64,000 nucleotides of DNA from Jeongeupia wiesaeckerbachi (GCF_050916355.1 NZ_CP136946.1:3658001-3722000); one strand, 5' to 3'; numbered from the stretch's first letter, positions 18,885 to 28,209 are shown. A program made the numbers and translations. The notes: generated by a model not told the origin, from the sequence alone.

Positions 18885-19089
18885 GCACCTGCTCCACTGG
18901 GCGACTAGGCCTCCCCATTTTGTCGCCGTCCGGCGCGAGCCCCCGGCAACGGGCACGCTTAGGGTCGCGCGCCAGGAGGCTGCCTGCGTGGCGCCCTCAT
19001 GGGTCGCCTGTCCTTCCACCCTCCTCCCCATGGGGGTGTGGCTTCGGATGACGAAAACGGCCCCGGCTCGATCACCGACTGAACTAGGT

Positions 19090-19983
19090 TCAGGGACTCT
19101 GGCGCAGCACCGCTCGCGCCGCAGCGACGACGCGGCGGAACAGCGCATCGACCATCGGCGCCTGAATCTGCCACGCATGCCAATACAGCGGTACATCGTG
19201 CGGCCGCGCCGGCAACAGGTCGACCAGCGTGCCGCTGGCCAACTGAGTTTTGACCGCCAGTTCGGGTACCAGCACGTAACCGACGTCGAGCAGGGCGAAA
19301 TCGACAAAGGCTTGCGACGACGGCATCAAATGCGCCGGGTAATGTCCCTCGCCGATGCCGAAGTGCCGCGCCAGATAGGCGCCGAGCATCGCGTCCTTGC
19401 GGTTGTACAGCAGCCCCGGCGCGCTCAGCAATGCAGTACGGCTGACGCCATCGGCAAAGTAGCGGGCAGCGAACCGCGGCGTAGCAACGCAGATGTAGCG
19501 CAAGGCGCCAAGCGGCTCGGCCAGACAGCCGCGCATGGCATCAGGCCGCGCCGATACGCAGGCCAACACCTCGCCGCGCGCCAGCAACTCGTGGGTGTAA
19601 TCCTCATTGTCGACCTGTAGTTCGACCGTGAACGGCGAGCCAGCCAGCGTTTCGGCCAGCACCTGCGGCAACCACGCGTGCAGGCTGTCAGCGTTCACCG
19701 CCAGCGCCAGGCGCGACGGCCCTTCGCCAGGGCCCGCGAGCGCGCGCAGCGCTTCTTCCTCCAGCAGGCGGATCCGGTCGAGGTAGCGCAGCAGCGTCTG
19801 GCCGGCGCCGGTCGGAATGCAGGGCCGCCCTCGTGTCAGCAGCGTCTGGCCGAACCGCGCCTCGAGCGCCCTGATCCGCTGCGAGATCGCCGATTGCGTC
19901 AGGTGCAGTGACGCCGCGGCTCGCTCGAAGCTGCCTTCGCGCACCACGGACAAAAAGGCTTCGGTGAGTTTGCCGTCGAACAT
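19090..19983 (-). CDS. argP: LysR-family regulator ArgP (IciA)
   Basis: A 297-residue LysR-type regulator with an N-terminal helix-turn-helix (AAASLHLTQSAISQRIRALE) and a substrate-binding domain. It matches ArgP/LysG, which activates basic amino-acid export in response to lysine and arginine. The assignment is supported by the divergent LysE/ArgO exporter gene starting 101 bp away, the classical argP/argO (lysG/lysE) arrangement. Confidence 0.9.
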   Translation of the reverse strand: MFDGKLTEAFLSVVREGSFERAAASLHLTQSAISQRIRALEARFGQTLLTRGRPCIPTGAGQTLLRYLDRIRLLEEEALRALAGPGEGPSRLALAVNADSLHAWLPQVLAETLAGSPFTVELQVDNEDYTHELLARGEVLACVSARPDAMRGCLAEPLGALRYICVATPRFAARYFADGVSRTALLSAPGLLYNRKDAMLGAYLARHFGIGEGHYPAHLMPSSQAFVDFALLDVGYVLVPELAVKTQLASGTLVDLLPARPHDVPLYWHAWQIQAPMVDALFRRVVAAARAVLRQSP

Positions 19984-20084
19984 AGATTAGAAAATTTTAT
20001 GTTTACTGAAATAGATTAATTCCAATCGCCTGATGCCGTGGTGATTTTTATGCTGCAAGCCATCGTCACGAGGAGCTTGCAAGC
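19984..20084. promoter_or_regulatory. Divergent argP-argO control region
   Basis: An AT-rich 101-bp gap that contrasts with the GC-rich genes. It contains AAAATTTTATG and several T-N11-A positions typical of LysR targets. ArgP is expected to bind here and activate the exporter; the exact site cannot be fixed by eye. Confidence 0.5.
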
Positions 20085-20690
20085 ATGAATCCGATCTACT
20101 GGCAGGGGCTGGCACTGGGCGGCAGCCTGATCATCGCCATCGGCGCGCAGAACGCGCACGTACTGCGCATGGGGTTGCTGCGGCGGCATGCGCTGCTGAC
20201 CGCGGCGATCTGCGCGCTCTGCGACATCGTGCTGATTGCACTCGGCCTGCTCGGCATGGGGGCGCTGCTCGCCGCTTCGCCATTGCTGCTTGCCGCGGCA
20301 CGCTGGGGCGGCGCCGCTTACCTGAGCTGGTATGCGATCGGCTCGCTGCGCGCAGCCTTCAAACCCGCGGCGCTCGACACCGCAGCCGGCACCGGCGCGG
20401 GCAGCCGTCGTCAGGCGCTGTTGGCCGCATTGAGCTTCAGCCTGCTCAACCCGCACGTTTACCTCGATACGGTGCTGCTGCTCGGCAGCGTCGGCGGCCG
20501 CTACGACGCAATGGCCCGGCTGCAGTTCGGTCTGGGTGCGATGTCGGCGTCGCTATTGTGGTTCTTCGGCCTTGCCATGGCCGCCAGAACACTGGCGCCT
20601 TGGCTCGCACGCCCTGTCGTCTGGCGCATGCTCGACGCACTGACCGCGATGACGATGTTCGGGCTGGCGGTGCTGCTGCTGCAGAGCTAG
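20085..20690 (+). CDS. argO: LysE/ArgO-family basic amino-acid exporter
   Basis: A 201-residue inner-membrane exporter of the LysE family. It has six hydrophobic segments and the family motif IAIGAQNAHVLRMGLLRRH near residues 18-36, plus the conserved FSLLNPHVYLDT loop. ArgO exports arginine and LysE exports lysine and arginine. Divergent from argP, which probably controls it. Confidence 0.88.
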   Translation: MNPIYWQGLALGGSLIIAIGAQNAHVLRMGLLRRHALLTAAICALCDIVLIALGLLGMGALLAASPLLLAAARWGGAAYLSWYAIGSLRAAFKPAALDTAAGTGAGSRRQALLAALSFSLLNPHVYLDTVLLLGSVGGRYDAMARLQFGLGAMSASLLWFFGLAMAARTLAPWLARPVVWRMLDALTAMTMFGLAVLLLQS

Positions 20691-20778
20691 CGAGGAACGT
20701 TGAGATTGAACGCCCCGTTGTGGCGCAGAACCGCTTACACTTGGAGCTGACGTCCGCACAACCGTATCTATCCATACC

Positions 20779-21498
20779 ATGATCACGCTGTTTACCTTCG
20801 GCCCCGGCATGGGTCTGCCCGACCCCAGCCCCTTTGTGACCAAGACCGATGTGCTGCTGAAACTGTCCGGCCTGCCCTACCGGACGCAAGCCGGCAGCAT
20901 CTTCAGTGCGCCCAAAGGCAAGCTGCCGCATATTGACGACGATGGCCGCAAGGTCGTCGATTCGACGTTCATCCGCGCCTATCTCGAAGATCGCTATGAT
21001 CTCGATTTCGATGCGGATTACACGCCAGCGCAACGCGCACTGGCGTGGGCGGTCGAGAAAATGCTCGAAGAACACCTGTACTTCGCCGTACAGGCACTGC
21101 GCTGGGAAAACGACGCGAACTTCGAACGTGGCCCGGCCGAGTTTTTCCGCAATGTCCCGGCGCCGATGCGCGCCGGCGCCAAGGCGATGATCCGCCGCCG
21201 CGTCAGCCGCGACCTCTACGGTCAGGGCATGGGCCGGCACACGGCGGACGAGCAGTTCGAGCTGGCGCGCCGCGATATCGACGCCATCACCGAGCTGCTC
21301 GGCGACAAGCCCTACCTGCTGGGCGACACGATCTGCGGCACCGATGCGACGGTGTTCGCCTTCCTGCTCGGCACGCTGTGCCCACGCTTCGAATCGCCGC
21401 TGCGCCGCTATGCCGAACAGCACAAGCCGCTGGTTGCCTACGTCGAACGGATGATGGAACGCTTCTATCCCGACTTCACCGGTTGCAAGCAGGCCTGA
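20779..21498 (+). CDS. Glutathione S-transferase-like protein
   Basis: A 239-residue protein with a GST fold. The thioredoxin-like N-terminal domain contains KLPHIDDDGRKVVDSTFIRAYLE (about residues 50-72), and the helical C-terminal domain ends with the typical DATVFAFLLGTL region. The pattern resembles Fax/metaxin-type bacterial GSTs rather than classical detoxifying ones. The substrate is unknown. Confidence 0.8.
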   Translation: MITLFTFGPGMGLPDPSPFVTKTDVLLKLSGLPYRTQAGSIFSAPKGKLPHIDDDGRKVVDSTFIRAYLEDRYDLDFDADYTPAQRALAWAVEKMLEEHLYFAVQALRWENDANFERGPAEFFRNVPAPMRAGAKAMIRRRVSRDLYGQGMGRHTADEQFELARRDIDAITELLGDKPYLLGDTICGTDATVFAFLLGTLCPRFESPLRRYAEQHKPLVAYVERMMERFYPDFTGCKQA

Positions 21499-21517
21499 GC
21501 CGGCACGGCAACCGGCT
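21498..21517. terminator. Short hairpin between convergent genes
   Basis: AGCCGG and CCGGCT are inverted around an 8-nt loop exactly between two convergent stop codons. No T run follows, so termination is uncertain. Confidence 0.35.
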
Positions 21518-22416
21518 TAGCGGCGGCTGAGCCCGCCGCCGCCAAGGAAGAGCCGCTGCGTCAGCGCGAATGCGCCGACGACCGGCACCACCGAGAGCAC
21601 GATCGCGGCCATCACCAGATTGGTCGAGACCGCGAACGGCCCGGTCAGATCGTTGAAAATGCCGACCGCCAGCGGCATTTTCAGACGCTCCTTCAACACC
21701 ACCGCCGGCCACAGGTAGTCGTTCCACGCGCCGACGAAGGTAAACACCGCCAGCGTTGCAATCATCGGTTTCGCCATCGGCACCGCGACGCGCAACATCA
21801 CGCCGAATTCGCTGGCGCCATCGACGCGCGCGGCATCGAGGATTTCGCTTGGCGTTTCCTGAAACGTTTGGCGCATCAGAAAAACGCCGAACGCCCCGGC
21901 AACATTCGGCAGCACCACGCCGGCATAGCTGTCGAGCAAGCCCAGCCGTGCACAGGTAATGAAGTTGGGCACGATCGCCACTTCGGCCGGCACCATCAGC
22001 GTCGCCAGCAACAGCACGAACAAGGCATTGCGGCCACGAAACACCATTTGCGCCAAGGCGTAGGCGCATGGAATGGTCAGCAGCAGCACCAGCGCCGTGG
22101 TCACCGTTGAAATCAGCAGCGAGTTGGCCAGATAGCGCCAGAACGGCATCTCGTAGAACACCCGATCGAACCACATCCAGCCCGGCTCGTTGGGCAGAAA
22201 GGCTGCCGGGAACGCCCATATCTGCGAGCCGTCGACCGACAATGCAACCGACAGCGCCCACCAGAATGGAAATACGGTAAACACACCGAACAGCAGCAAG
22301 GCGGCGTAGCGCGGCAACGCCAGCGCCGTATCGCGTAGCTGCCGACGAAACCGGTACCAGCGCGGTGGCGCCTTCGGTACCGGCAGCACCAGCCCCCGGG
22401 CCAGTCCCTGGTTCAT
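21517..22416 (-). CDS. Sugar ABC transporter permease, MalG type
   Basis: A 299-residue inner-membrane permease with six hydrophobic segments and the EAA loop (EILDAARVDGASEFGVMLRVAVP) near residues 200-220 that contacts the ATPase. It belongs to the carbohydrate CUT1 class. Its start overlaps the end of the upstream permease by four bases. No ATPase or binding-protein gene adjoins it, so it must use partners encoded elsewhere or be idle. Confidence 0.88.
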   Translation of the reverse strand: MNQGLARGLVLPVPKAPPRWYRFRRQLRDTALALPRYAALLLFGVFTVFPFWWALSVALSVDGSQIWAFPAAFLPNEPGWMWFDRVFYEMPFWRYLANSLLISTVTTALVLLLTIPCAYALAQMVFRGRNALFVLLLATLMVPAEVAIVPNFITCARLGLLDSYAGVVLPNVAGAFGVFLMRQTFQETPSEILDAARVDGASEFGVMLRVAVPMAKPMIATLAVFTFVGAWNDYLWPAVVLKERLKMPLAVGIFNDLTGPFAVSTNLVMAAIVLSVVPVVGAFALTQRLFLGGGGLSRR

Positions 22417-23306
22417 ACCGCCCCTCCGCGACGCAACAGGCCGTGTTCGCCGAAGTAACGCAACTGCAGCGCGGCCAGCGCCAGACAGGCCAGCGTGACA
22501 ATCAACCCGGCCGCCGCCGCCAGGCCAAAGTTGTGTCCGAAAAATGCGGCCCCGTAAACGAAGACCAGCGCGGTCTGGGTATCGGCCTGCCCCCCGGTGA
22601 GTACGATCACCTCCTGGAACGTCTTGAGTGCCTGAATCGTCGACAACAGCGTGCACAGCAAGATCACCGGCTGCATTGCCGGCAGCACCACATGGCGCAA
22701 ACGTTGCCACGCATCGGCCCCATCGATCTGCGCGGCCTCGAGCGGCGCACGCGGCACCGTCTGCAAGCCGGCCAGGTACAACACCATGTAGTAACCGACG
22801 TTTTTCCAGAACGAGAACGCCATCACCGCGTACAGCGCCAGCTGCGGATTGCCGAGCCAGTCTGGTTGCGTGCCGAAGTCGATCAGCCTCACCGACTCCA
22901 GCAGCCAGTTGAACAGGCCGTCGAAACGCAGCACCTGCTGCCAGACCACCGCAGCGATCGACACCGCAATCACTACCGGCAGGTAGTACAACGCCCGAAA
23001 GAAGCCGATGCCGGGCAGCCTGGTATGCACCAGCAAGGCCAGTCCGAACGCACCGGCCTGCAGCAGCGGCACCAGCAGCAGGAAAAGCAATGAATTCTTC
23101 AGTGTATGGCCGAACGACTCGGAGTCGGCCAGCTCGACGAAATGCGCGAAACCGTTCCACATGCTGTTGCCGGTTTGCGGAAAGTAGTCGCGGAACGCCA
23201 GCCACAGGTTGAACAGCATCGGCCAGAGCGTGAATACCGCGAAGACAGCGAAGAACGGCGCGATGAACAGGTAGGCGGTACGGGGGTGAACACCGGGCAT
23301 GGCCAT
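22413..23306 (-). CDS. Sugar ABC transporter permease, MalF/UgpA type
   Basis: A 297-residue permease with six hydrophobic segments and the EAA loop (PLEAAQIDGADAWQRLRHVVLP) around residues 188-209. It forms the heterodimer partner of the MalG-type permease encoded next. GGAG is correctly placed before the ATG at 23306. It appears to be first in its transcript, because the next gene upstream is on the opposite strand. The operon therefore lacks the usual binding protein in first position. Confidence 0.88.
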   Translation of the reverse strand: MAMPGVHPRTAYLFIAPFFAVFAVFTLWPMLFNLWLAFRDYFPQTGNSMWNGFAHFVELADSESFGHTLKNSLLFLLLVPLLQAGAFGLALLVHTRLPGIGFFRALYYLPVVIAVSIAAVVWQQVLRFDGLFNWLLESVRLIDFGTQPDWLGNPQLALYAVMAFSFWKNVGYYMVLYLAGLQTVPRAPLEAAQIDGADAWQRLRHVVLPAMQPVILLCTLLSTIQALKTFQEVIVLTGGQADTQTALVFVYGAAFFGHNFGLAAAAGLIVTLACLALAALQLRYFGEHGLLRRGGAV

Positions 23307-23332
23307 CGAACACTCCTTGGGCTGTGTTGACG

Positions 23333-23360
23333 TAGTGTATGACGATCGACTACATAGTGT
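23333..23360. promoter_or_regulatory. Operator-like repeat between permease genes and deacetylase
   Basis: TAGTGT is repeated at 23333-23338 and 23355-23360, 22 bp apart (two helical turns). GTAGT and ACTAC form an inverted pair around a central CGATCG. The site lies just upstream of the permease start and may bind a sugar-responsive regulator. Confidence 0.4.
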
Positions 23361-23451
23361 CTTTGCCTTACTTGCTTATGTTTAAATTTCGTGGAAATGA
23401 AAAAGAAAACAATTGGTAAGCGCGACGAATAACCCGAGGACGACCGCCGAC

Positions 23452-24318
23452 ATGAAACTGCTTCCGCGCCACTACCTTGGCATTGTGCTTGCCGCCTTGC
23501 TGTTGCTCGCCGCCATCTGGGGTGTGATCGCCTGGTGGCCACCGGCACCGCCCGCACCAAGCCAGATCGCTGCCGACGTGCACAAAACGACGCAATCGGT
23601 TCGCACGCCGTTTCTCGATAACTGGGGGCAGGTGGCGCAGGAGAAGATGACCCAACAGGCCCTCCGGCACCCGGGAGTCGTCTGGCTCGAAGGGGCCACG
23701 CACCGGCGCGAGATCGCGCTGACGTTCGACGACGGCCCGAGCCCGTGGACGCCGGACCTGCTCGACGTACTGAAAAAACACCGGATCAAGGCGACATTCT
23801 TCTGGCAGGGCAGCCAGATGGTCGGACGCGAGGACATCGTCCGGCGCGCACTGGCCGAAGGACATACGGTCGCCAATCACAGCTGGGACCACCCCGACCT
23901 CGCCGGCACCGACGAAAACTACCTCTGGAACGAGCAGATCGGCCGGACGCAGGACGAGTTCCGCCGCATCATCGGCAAGGCACCGACGCTGATGCGCCCG
24001 CCATACGGCAGCATCGACGACGCGCAGATCGACACCCTCGGCAAGCACGGAATGAAGGTCGTGCTGTGGTCGATCGACGCAATCGACTGGTACCGCAACC
24101 GGATGCTGTTCGGCGCGCACGCCATCGAGCGCGGCGTGCAGCCGTATGTGCACGAGGAAGCGATCGTGCTGATGCACGATGGCGGCGGCAAGCGCGGCGA
24201 CACCGTGGTTGCGGTCGACCGCCTGATTCCGTGGCTCAAGGCCGGCGGTTACGGCTTCGCCACCGTCGACGCACTGCTCGGCGTGCCGCCCTACTTCACC
24301 GAACCCGGTGCGCGCTGA
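23452..24318 (+). CDS. Polysaccharide deacetylase (carbohydrate esterase family 4)
   Basis: A 288-residue enzyme with an N-terminal membrane anchor or uncleaved signal (about residues 8-27) and a NodB-homology domain. Visible motifs are LTFDDGPSPWTPDLL (catalytic Asp and metal Asp), NHSWDH (two metal His) and RPPYGS. CE4 enzymes remove N-acetyl groups from peptidoglycan, chitin or chitooligosaccharides. The substrate here is not known; the divergent sugar permeases make a chito-oligosaccharide link possible but unproven. Confidence 0.88.
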   Translation: MKLLPRHYLGIVLAALLLLAAIWGVIAWWPPAPPAPSQIAADVHKTTQSVRTPFLDNWGQVAQEKMTQQALRHPGVVWLEGATHRREIALTFDDGPSPWTPDLLDVLKKHRIKATFFWQGSQMVGREDIVRRALAEGHTVANHSWDHPDLAGTDENYLWNEQIGRTQDEFRRIIGKAPTLMRPPYGSIDDAQIDTLGKHGMKVVLWSIDAIDWYRNRMLFGAHAIERGVQPYVHEEAIVLMHDGGGKRGDTVVAVDRLIPWLKAGGYGFATVDALLGVPPYFTEPGAR

Positions 24319-24409
24319 GGGCCGGGTCGTCCCGGTTCACCGACGGGCAGAATCGGTCGCAGCGGGCGAACAGGTTTACAGTAAGGCACGACCTTCAGCG
24401 GAGACCACC

Positions 24410-25336
24410 ATGCATAAACGTCTGCTCGACTGTAACGCCTCGGATCTTGCCCGCATCGGCAAGGCCGACCTGCTGCACGCCATCCACGCCAGCGAAGGCC
24501 GGGTGCTGGTGTGCGAAACCATCGGCGCGGTCCAGCCGATGCTGGTAACGATCAGCAATGCCGAATTCGCCGCCAGCATGGGCGCCGACCTGTTGCTGCT
24601 CAATCTGTTCGACGTCAACGCGCCGGTCGTCAACGGCCTGCCCAGGGACACCGCACCGGACGACGTCGTCCGCACGATCAAGCACCTGACCGGCCGGGTG
24701 ATCGGCATCAACCTCGAACCGGTCGACCCGAGCTTCGGTGCCAGCGAGGACGAGCTGTGGGGCATGCAGCCGGGCCGACTTGCCACTGTTGCCAATGCCC
24801 ACAAGGCCGCAGCGATGGGCGTCAACCTGCTGGTGCTGACCGGCAACCCGGGCAACGGCGTCTCGAACGCCGCGATCACGCACTCGCTGAAAGCGATCAA
24901 CGCCGAGGTCGGCGACCGGCTGGTGCTGGTCGCCGGCAAGATGCACGCGTCGGGCATTCTCGGCGAAGGCGCCGAGCAGATCATCACCCGCGCCGATATC
25001 GACGAATTCGTCGCCGCCGGTGCCGACATCATCCTGCTGCCGGCACCAGGCACGGTGCCGGGCATCACGCTCGACTACGTGCGCGAGCTGGTCGGCCACG
25101 CGCACAAGCTCGGCGCACTGACGCTGACCGCCGTCGGCACTTCGCAGGAAGGCGCCGACGAAGCCACCATCCGGCAGATCGCGCTGATGGCCAAGATGAC
25201 CGGCACCGACCTGCATCACCTCGGCGACACTGGCTATATGGGCATGGCGTTGCCGGAGAACATCATGGCGTACGGCATTACCATTCGCGGCCGCCGCCAC
25301 ACTTATGCGCGGATCGCGCGTTCGATCAACCGCTGA
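24410..25336 (+). CDS. TIM-barrel-like protein of the DUF7916 type
   Basis: A 308-residue cytoplasmic protein. ETIGAVQPML, GADLLLLNLFDVNAP, VIGINLEPVDPS and VLTGNPGNGVSN follow one another as in a beta/alpha barrel, and the C-terminus has LHHLGDTGYMGMALPENI. I recognise the family as one often labelled as a haloacid-dehalogenase-like or PEP-phosphonomutase-like protein, without a proven reaction. In other bacteria it is often found near PTS or sugar genes. GGAG precedes the ATG at 24410. Confidence 0.6.
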   Translation: MHKRLLDCNASDLARIGKADLLHAIHASEGRVLVCETIGAVQPMLVTISNAEFAASMGADLLLLNLFDVNAPVVNGLPRDTAPDDVVRTIKHLTGRVIGINLEPVDPSFGASEDELWGMQPGRLATVANAHKAAAMGVNLLVLTGNPGNGVSNAAITHSLKAINAEVGDRLVLVAGKMHASGILGEGAEQIITRADIDEFVAAGADIILLPAPGTVPGITLDYVRELVGHAHKLGALTLTAVGTSQEGADEATIRQIALMAKMTGTDLHHLGDTGYMGMALPENIMAYGITIRGRRHTYARIARSINR

Positions 25337-25342
25337 GCAGCA

Positions 25343-25366
25343 CAAGCCGCCTTGAGTGGCGGCTTG
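25343..25366. terminator. Hairpin between convergent genes
   Basis: CAAGCCGCC/GGCGGCTTG, a 9-bp perfect stem with a 6-nt loop, lies between the convergent DUF7916-type gene and fumC. The T run is poor. Confidence 0.55.
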
Positions 25367-25383
25367 CTAGCGGTGCTTTGATC

Positions 25384-26790
25384 TCAGCGACCGACACTCG
25401 GATGCGTCATCTCGATCGGCACGATCCAGCGCGCATAATCCTCCTCGCTCAGGAAGCCGAGCGCCAGCGCCGCATGCTTCAGCGTCGTGCCGTCGTAATG
25501 CGCCTTCTTGGCGATCGCGGCGGCCTTGTCGTAACCGATGTGCCGGTTCAGCGCGGTCACCAGCATCAGGTTTTTGTCGAGGTTCTCGTCGATCCGTTCC
25601 AGGTTCGGCTCGATCCCGACTGCGCAGTGATCGTTGAACGCACGGCAGGCATCGGCCAGCAGCGTGATGCTCTCGAGCACGTTGTGCACCATCACCGGCT
25701 TGTAAACGTTGAGCTGGAAATTGCCCTGGCTGCCGGCGAATGCCACCGCGGCGTCGTTGCCGAAGACCTGGACGCAGACCATCGTCAGCGCCTCGCACTG
25801 CGTCGGGTTGACCTTGCCCGGCATGATCGAGCTGCCCGGCTCGTTCTCCGGAATCACCAGTTCGCCAATGCCGCAGCGCGGCCCGCTGGCGAGCCAGCGC
25901 ACATCGTTGGCCATCTTGAACAGGCCGCCGGCCAGCGTGCGCAGCGCCGCCGACGTCTGCACCAGCGCGTCGTGCGCGGCGAGCGCGAAGAACTTGTTCG
26001 GCGCATCGACGAAATGATGGCCGGTCAGCTTGGCGATGCGTGCCGCGGCGGTCGCGCCGAACTTCGGATGCGCATTCAGCCCGGTGCCGACGGCCGTACC
26101 GCCGATCGCCAGCTCCAGCAATCCCGGCTCGGCGGCGGCCACCGCCTTGAGGCCGAAATCGATCTGCGCCACCCAGGCGCCGATCTCCTGCCCCAGCGTC
26201 ACCGGCGTCGCGTCCTGCAAGTGCGTGCGGCCGGTCTTGACGACGTGCGCGTACTCTTCGGCCTTCTCGGCCAGCGTCGCGCGTAGTTTTTCCACCGCAG
26301 GCAGCAGGACCGCGTGCAGCTCCTCGACGACGGCGATGTGCATCGCGGTCGGAAAGGTATCGTTCGAACTCTGGCCGCGATTGACGTGATCGTTCGGATG
26401 CACCGGTGTCTTGCTGCCCAGCTCTCCGCCAGCCAGCTCGATCGCTCGGTTGGCGATCACCTCGTTGGCATTCATGTTCGACTGCGTGCCCGAACCGGTC
26501 TGGAACACGACCAGCGGGAAGTGCGCGTCGAGCTTGCCGGCGATCACCTCGTCGGCCGCCTCGGCAATCAGCGCAGCCACATTGGCCGGCAACTCGCCCA
26601 GCGCCAGATTGGCCTCGGCGGCGGCATGCTTGAGGATGCCGAGTGCGCGGATCATCGGCCGCTGCCAGCGGAAGCGGTCGACGCCGATCGGAAAATTGCC
26701 GATCGAGCGCTGTGTCTGCGCGCCCCAGTAGCGTTCGGCGGGGACGTCGATCGCGCCCATCGAGTCGGTTTCGGTACGGTAAGAAGTCAT
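25384..26790 (-). CDS. fumC: Class II fumarate hydratase
   Basis: Iron-independent fumarase of the TCA cycle, 468 residues, homotetrameric in relatives. It has the lyase-superfamily signature GSSIMPGKVNP near residues 317-327, TGSGTQSNMNANEV near 97-110 and KTGRTHLQDATPV near 187-199. A GGAG element precedes the ATG at 26790. It is transcribed alone. Confidence 0.96.
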   Translation of the reverse strand: MTSYRTETDSMGAIDVPAERYWGAQTQRSIGNFPIGVDRFRWQRPMIRALGILKHAAAEANLALGELPANVAALIAEAADEVIAGKLDAHFPLVVFQTGSGTQSNMNANEVIANRAIELAGGELGSKTPVHPNDHVNRGQSSNDTFPTAMHIAVVEELHAVLLPAVEKLRATLAEKAEEYAHVVKTGRTHLQDATPVTLGQEIGAWVAQIDFGLKAVAAAEPGLLELAIGGTAVGTGLNAHPKFGATAAARIAKLTGHHFVDAPNKFFALAAHDALVQTSAALRTLAGGLFKMANDVRWLASGPRCGIGELVIPENEPGSSIMPGKVNPTQCEALTMVCVQVFGNDAAVAFAGSQGNFQLNVYKPVMVHNVLESITLLADACRAFNDHCAVGIEPNLERIDENLDKNLMLVTALNRHIGYDKAAAIAKKAHYDGTTLKHAALALGFLSEEDYARWIVPIEMTHPSVGR

Positions 26791-26868
26791 TGCGGGCTCC
26801 GCATCAGGGGATCAGTTCGAGCTTAGACGGCGGTCGTTGGAAAAGGCTCCATGGCGCTCATCGTCCGA

Positions 26869-26874
26869 TAGAAT
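26869..26874 (+). promoter_or_regulatory. -10 box (TAGAAT) of the outer-membrane protein gene
   Basis: TAGAAT lies 27 bp before the start at 26902, giving a leader of about 20 nt. No clear -35 or Shine-Dalgarno sequence. Confidence 0.45.
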
Positions 26875-26901
26875 GCCGCATCACCCTCGCACGGTCACCC
26901 C

Positions 26902-28020
26902 ATGCGCGTCCTGCTCGCTTTTTGCCTTGCCCTGCCGATATTGGCTGCCGTTGCCGACGACACCCTGAACTTTCGTGACCCGGACGACGGCGCGGTCGAC
27001 CTGAGCAACTATCTGCTCAACCAGAAGGGTGTTTTTCCGGTTCCGATCATCATCACCGAGCCGGCAATCGGCTATGGCGGCGGCGTCATGCTGCTGTACT
27101 TTCGCGAATCGTTCGCCGAAGCCGCCGCCGAGGGCGTGAAGGAAAGCGGCCGGAAAATGCCGCCGTCGATCAGCGGACTCGGCGGTTTCGGCACGCAGAA
27201 CGGCAGCTGGCTCGGCGCGGCCTTTCACTTCCAGCCCATAGCCGGCGACCGCTATCGTTATTTCGGCGGCATCGGCAAGACTTCGCTCAATCTGGATTAC
27301 TACGGCGCACTGAGCCGGCCGCGCAGCTATACGCTCGACGGCGATTTCCTGATCCAGCAGTTCCTGTTCCGCCTTGGCGACAGCGACTGGTTCGTCGGCC
27401 CGCGCTACAGCTATTTCCGCAGCGATGTCGGCTTCGGCGACGGCAAGGCCGCCGAACTCGGCGATTTCGAAGCCAGCCGGCGCACCGGTCAGGCCGGTCT
27501 CGTCATCGACTACGACAGTCGCGACAACATCTTTTTCCCGAATCGCGGCAGCTATATGGAAATCGAGCTGCAGATGGCGCGGGGCTGGTTGGGCAGCAGC
27601 AGCGATTTCGAGAGTTACAACGCCCGCGGCTATACCTGGCTGCCGCTGGCAAAAGCCTGGACGCTGGGCTTGCGCGTCGACGGACAGACCATCACCGGCG
27701 ATTACCCGTTTTACGCCCAGCCCTCGGTCGATCTGCGCGGGATCGAACGGGGCCGCTACCAGGACGAAAGCGCCGCCGCAAGCGAAGCCGAGCTGCGCTG
27801 GGACGTCACGCCGCGCTGGTCGCTGCTGGCCTTTGGCGGCGTCGGCAAGGCATGGGGCCGCTGGCATGATTTCAGCGATGCCAAAACCGTCTACAGCTAC
27901 GGCACCGGATTCCGCTACCTGATCGCCAAACAGCTCGGCATGGCGGTCGGGCTCGACTTCGGCTGGGGCCCCGATGGCGAGCAGGCGTTCTACATCCAGG
28001 TCGGCAGCGCGTGGAAATGA
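26902..28020 (+). CDS. BamA/TamA-family (surface antigen D15) outer-membrane protein
   Basis: A 372-residue exported protein with a signal peptide (residues 1-18) and alternating beta-strand pattern. The C-terminal half has the D15/bacterial surface antigen features: YDSRDNIFFPNRGSYMEIEL, then RGIERGRYQDESAAASEAEL and a terminal aromatic strand. No POTRA domains are present, so it is a bare barrel and not BamA or TamA itself. Such short family members have been proposed to be outer-membrane channels or lipid-modifying partners. Confidence 0.8.
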   Translation: MRVLLAFCLALPILAAVADDTLNFRDPDDGAVDLSNYLLNQKGVFPVPIIITEPAIGYGGGVMLLYFRESFAEAAAEGVKESGRKMPPSISGLGGFGTQNGSWLGAAFHFQPIAGDRYRYFGGIGKTSLNLDYYGALSRPRSYTLDGDFLIQQFLFRLGDSDWFVGPRYSYFRSDVGFGDGKAAELGDFEASRRTGQAGLVIDYDSRDNIFFPNRGSYMEIELQMARGWLGSSSDFESYNARGYTWLPLAKAWTLGLRVDGQTITGDYPFYAQPSVDLRGIERGRYQDESAAASEAELRWDVTPRWSLLAFGGVGKAWGRWHDFSDAKTVYSYGTGFRYLIAKQLGMAVGLDFGWGPDGEQAFYIQVGSAWK

Positions 28021-28079
28021 GCGCCCGCAATCACCGGGGTTGATGCCTGCGGCGAGTCCGTCGCTGACTGCGTTGCGCC

Positions 28080-28130
28080 CGCTTGCCGTACATCTCTGTG
28101 TGCGCTTTGCCTCCTAAAGCGGGTTTTGTC
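28080..28130 (+). repeat. Possible relative of the 979-1105 element
   Basis: Shares CGCTTGCCGT and GGGTTTTGTC, in the same order and orientation, with the minus strand of the 979-1105 element. The interior is shorter and otherwise weakly similar. Two short matches are suggestive only. Confidence 0.25.
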
Positions 28131-28209
28131 AGCGCCGCCAACGCCACGGGCATGACCGGCGCCGGACGAGCCGGTAAGCTTGCGCTTTTCCCCGATATTG
28201 CCACTCGCC

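Noticed and set aside
17847..19307. A 486-codon minus-strand frame opposite the TonB-like gene
   Set aside because: Arg/Gly-rich shadow overlapping both the TonB-like gene and the true argP frame; no start signal.
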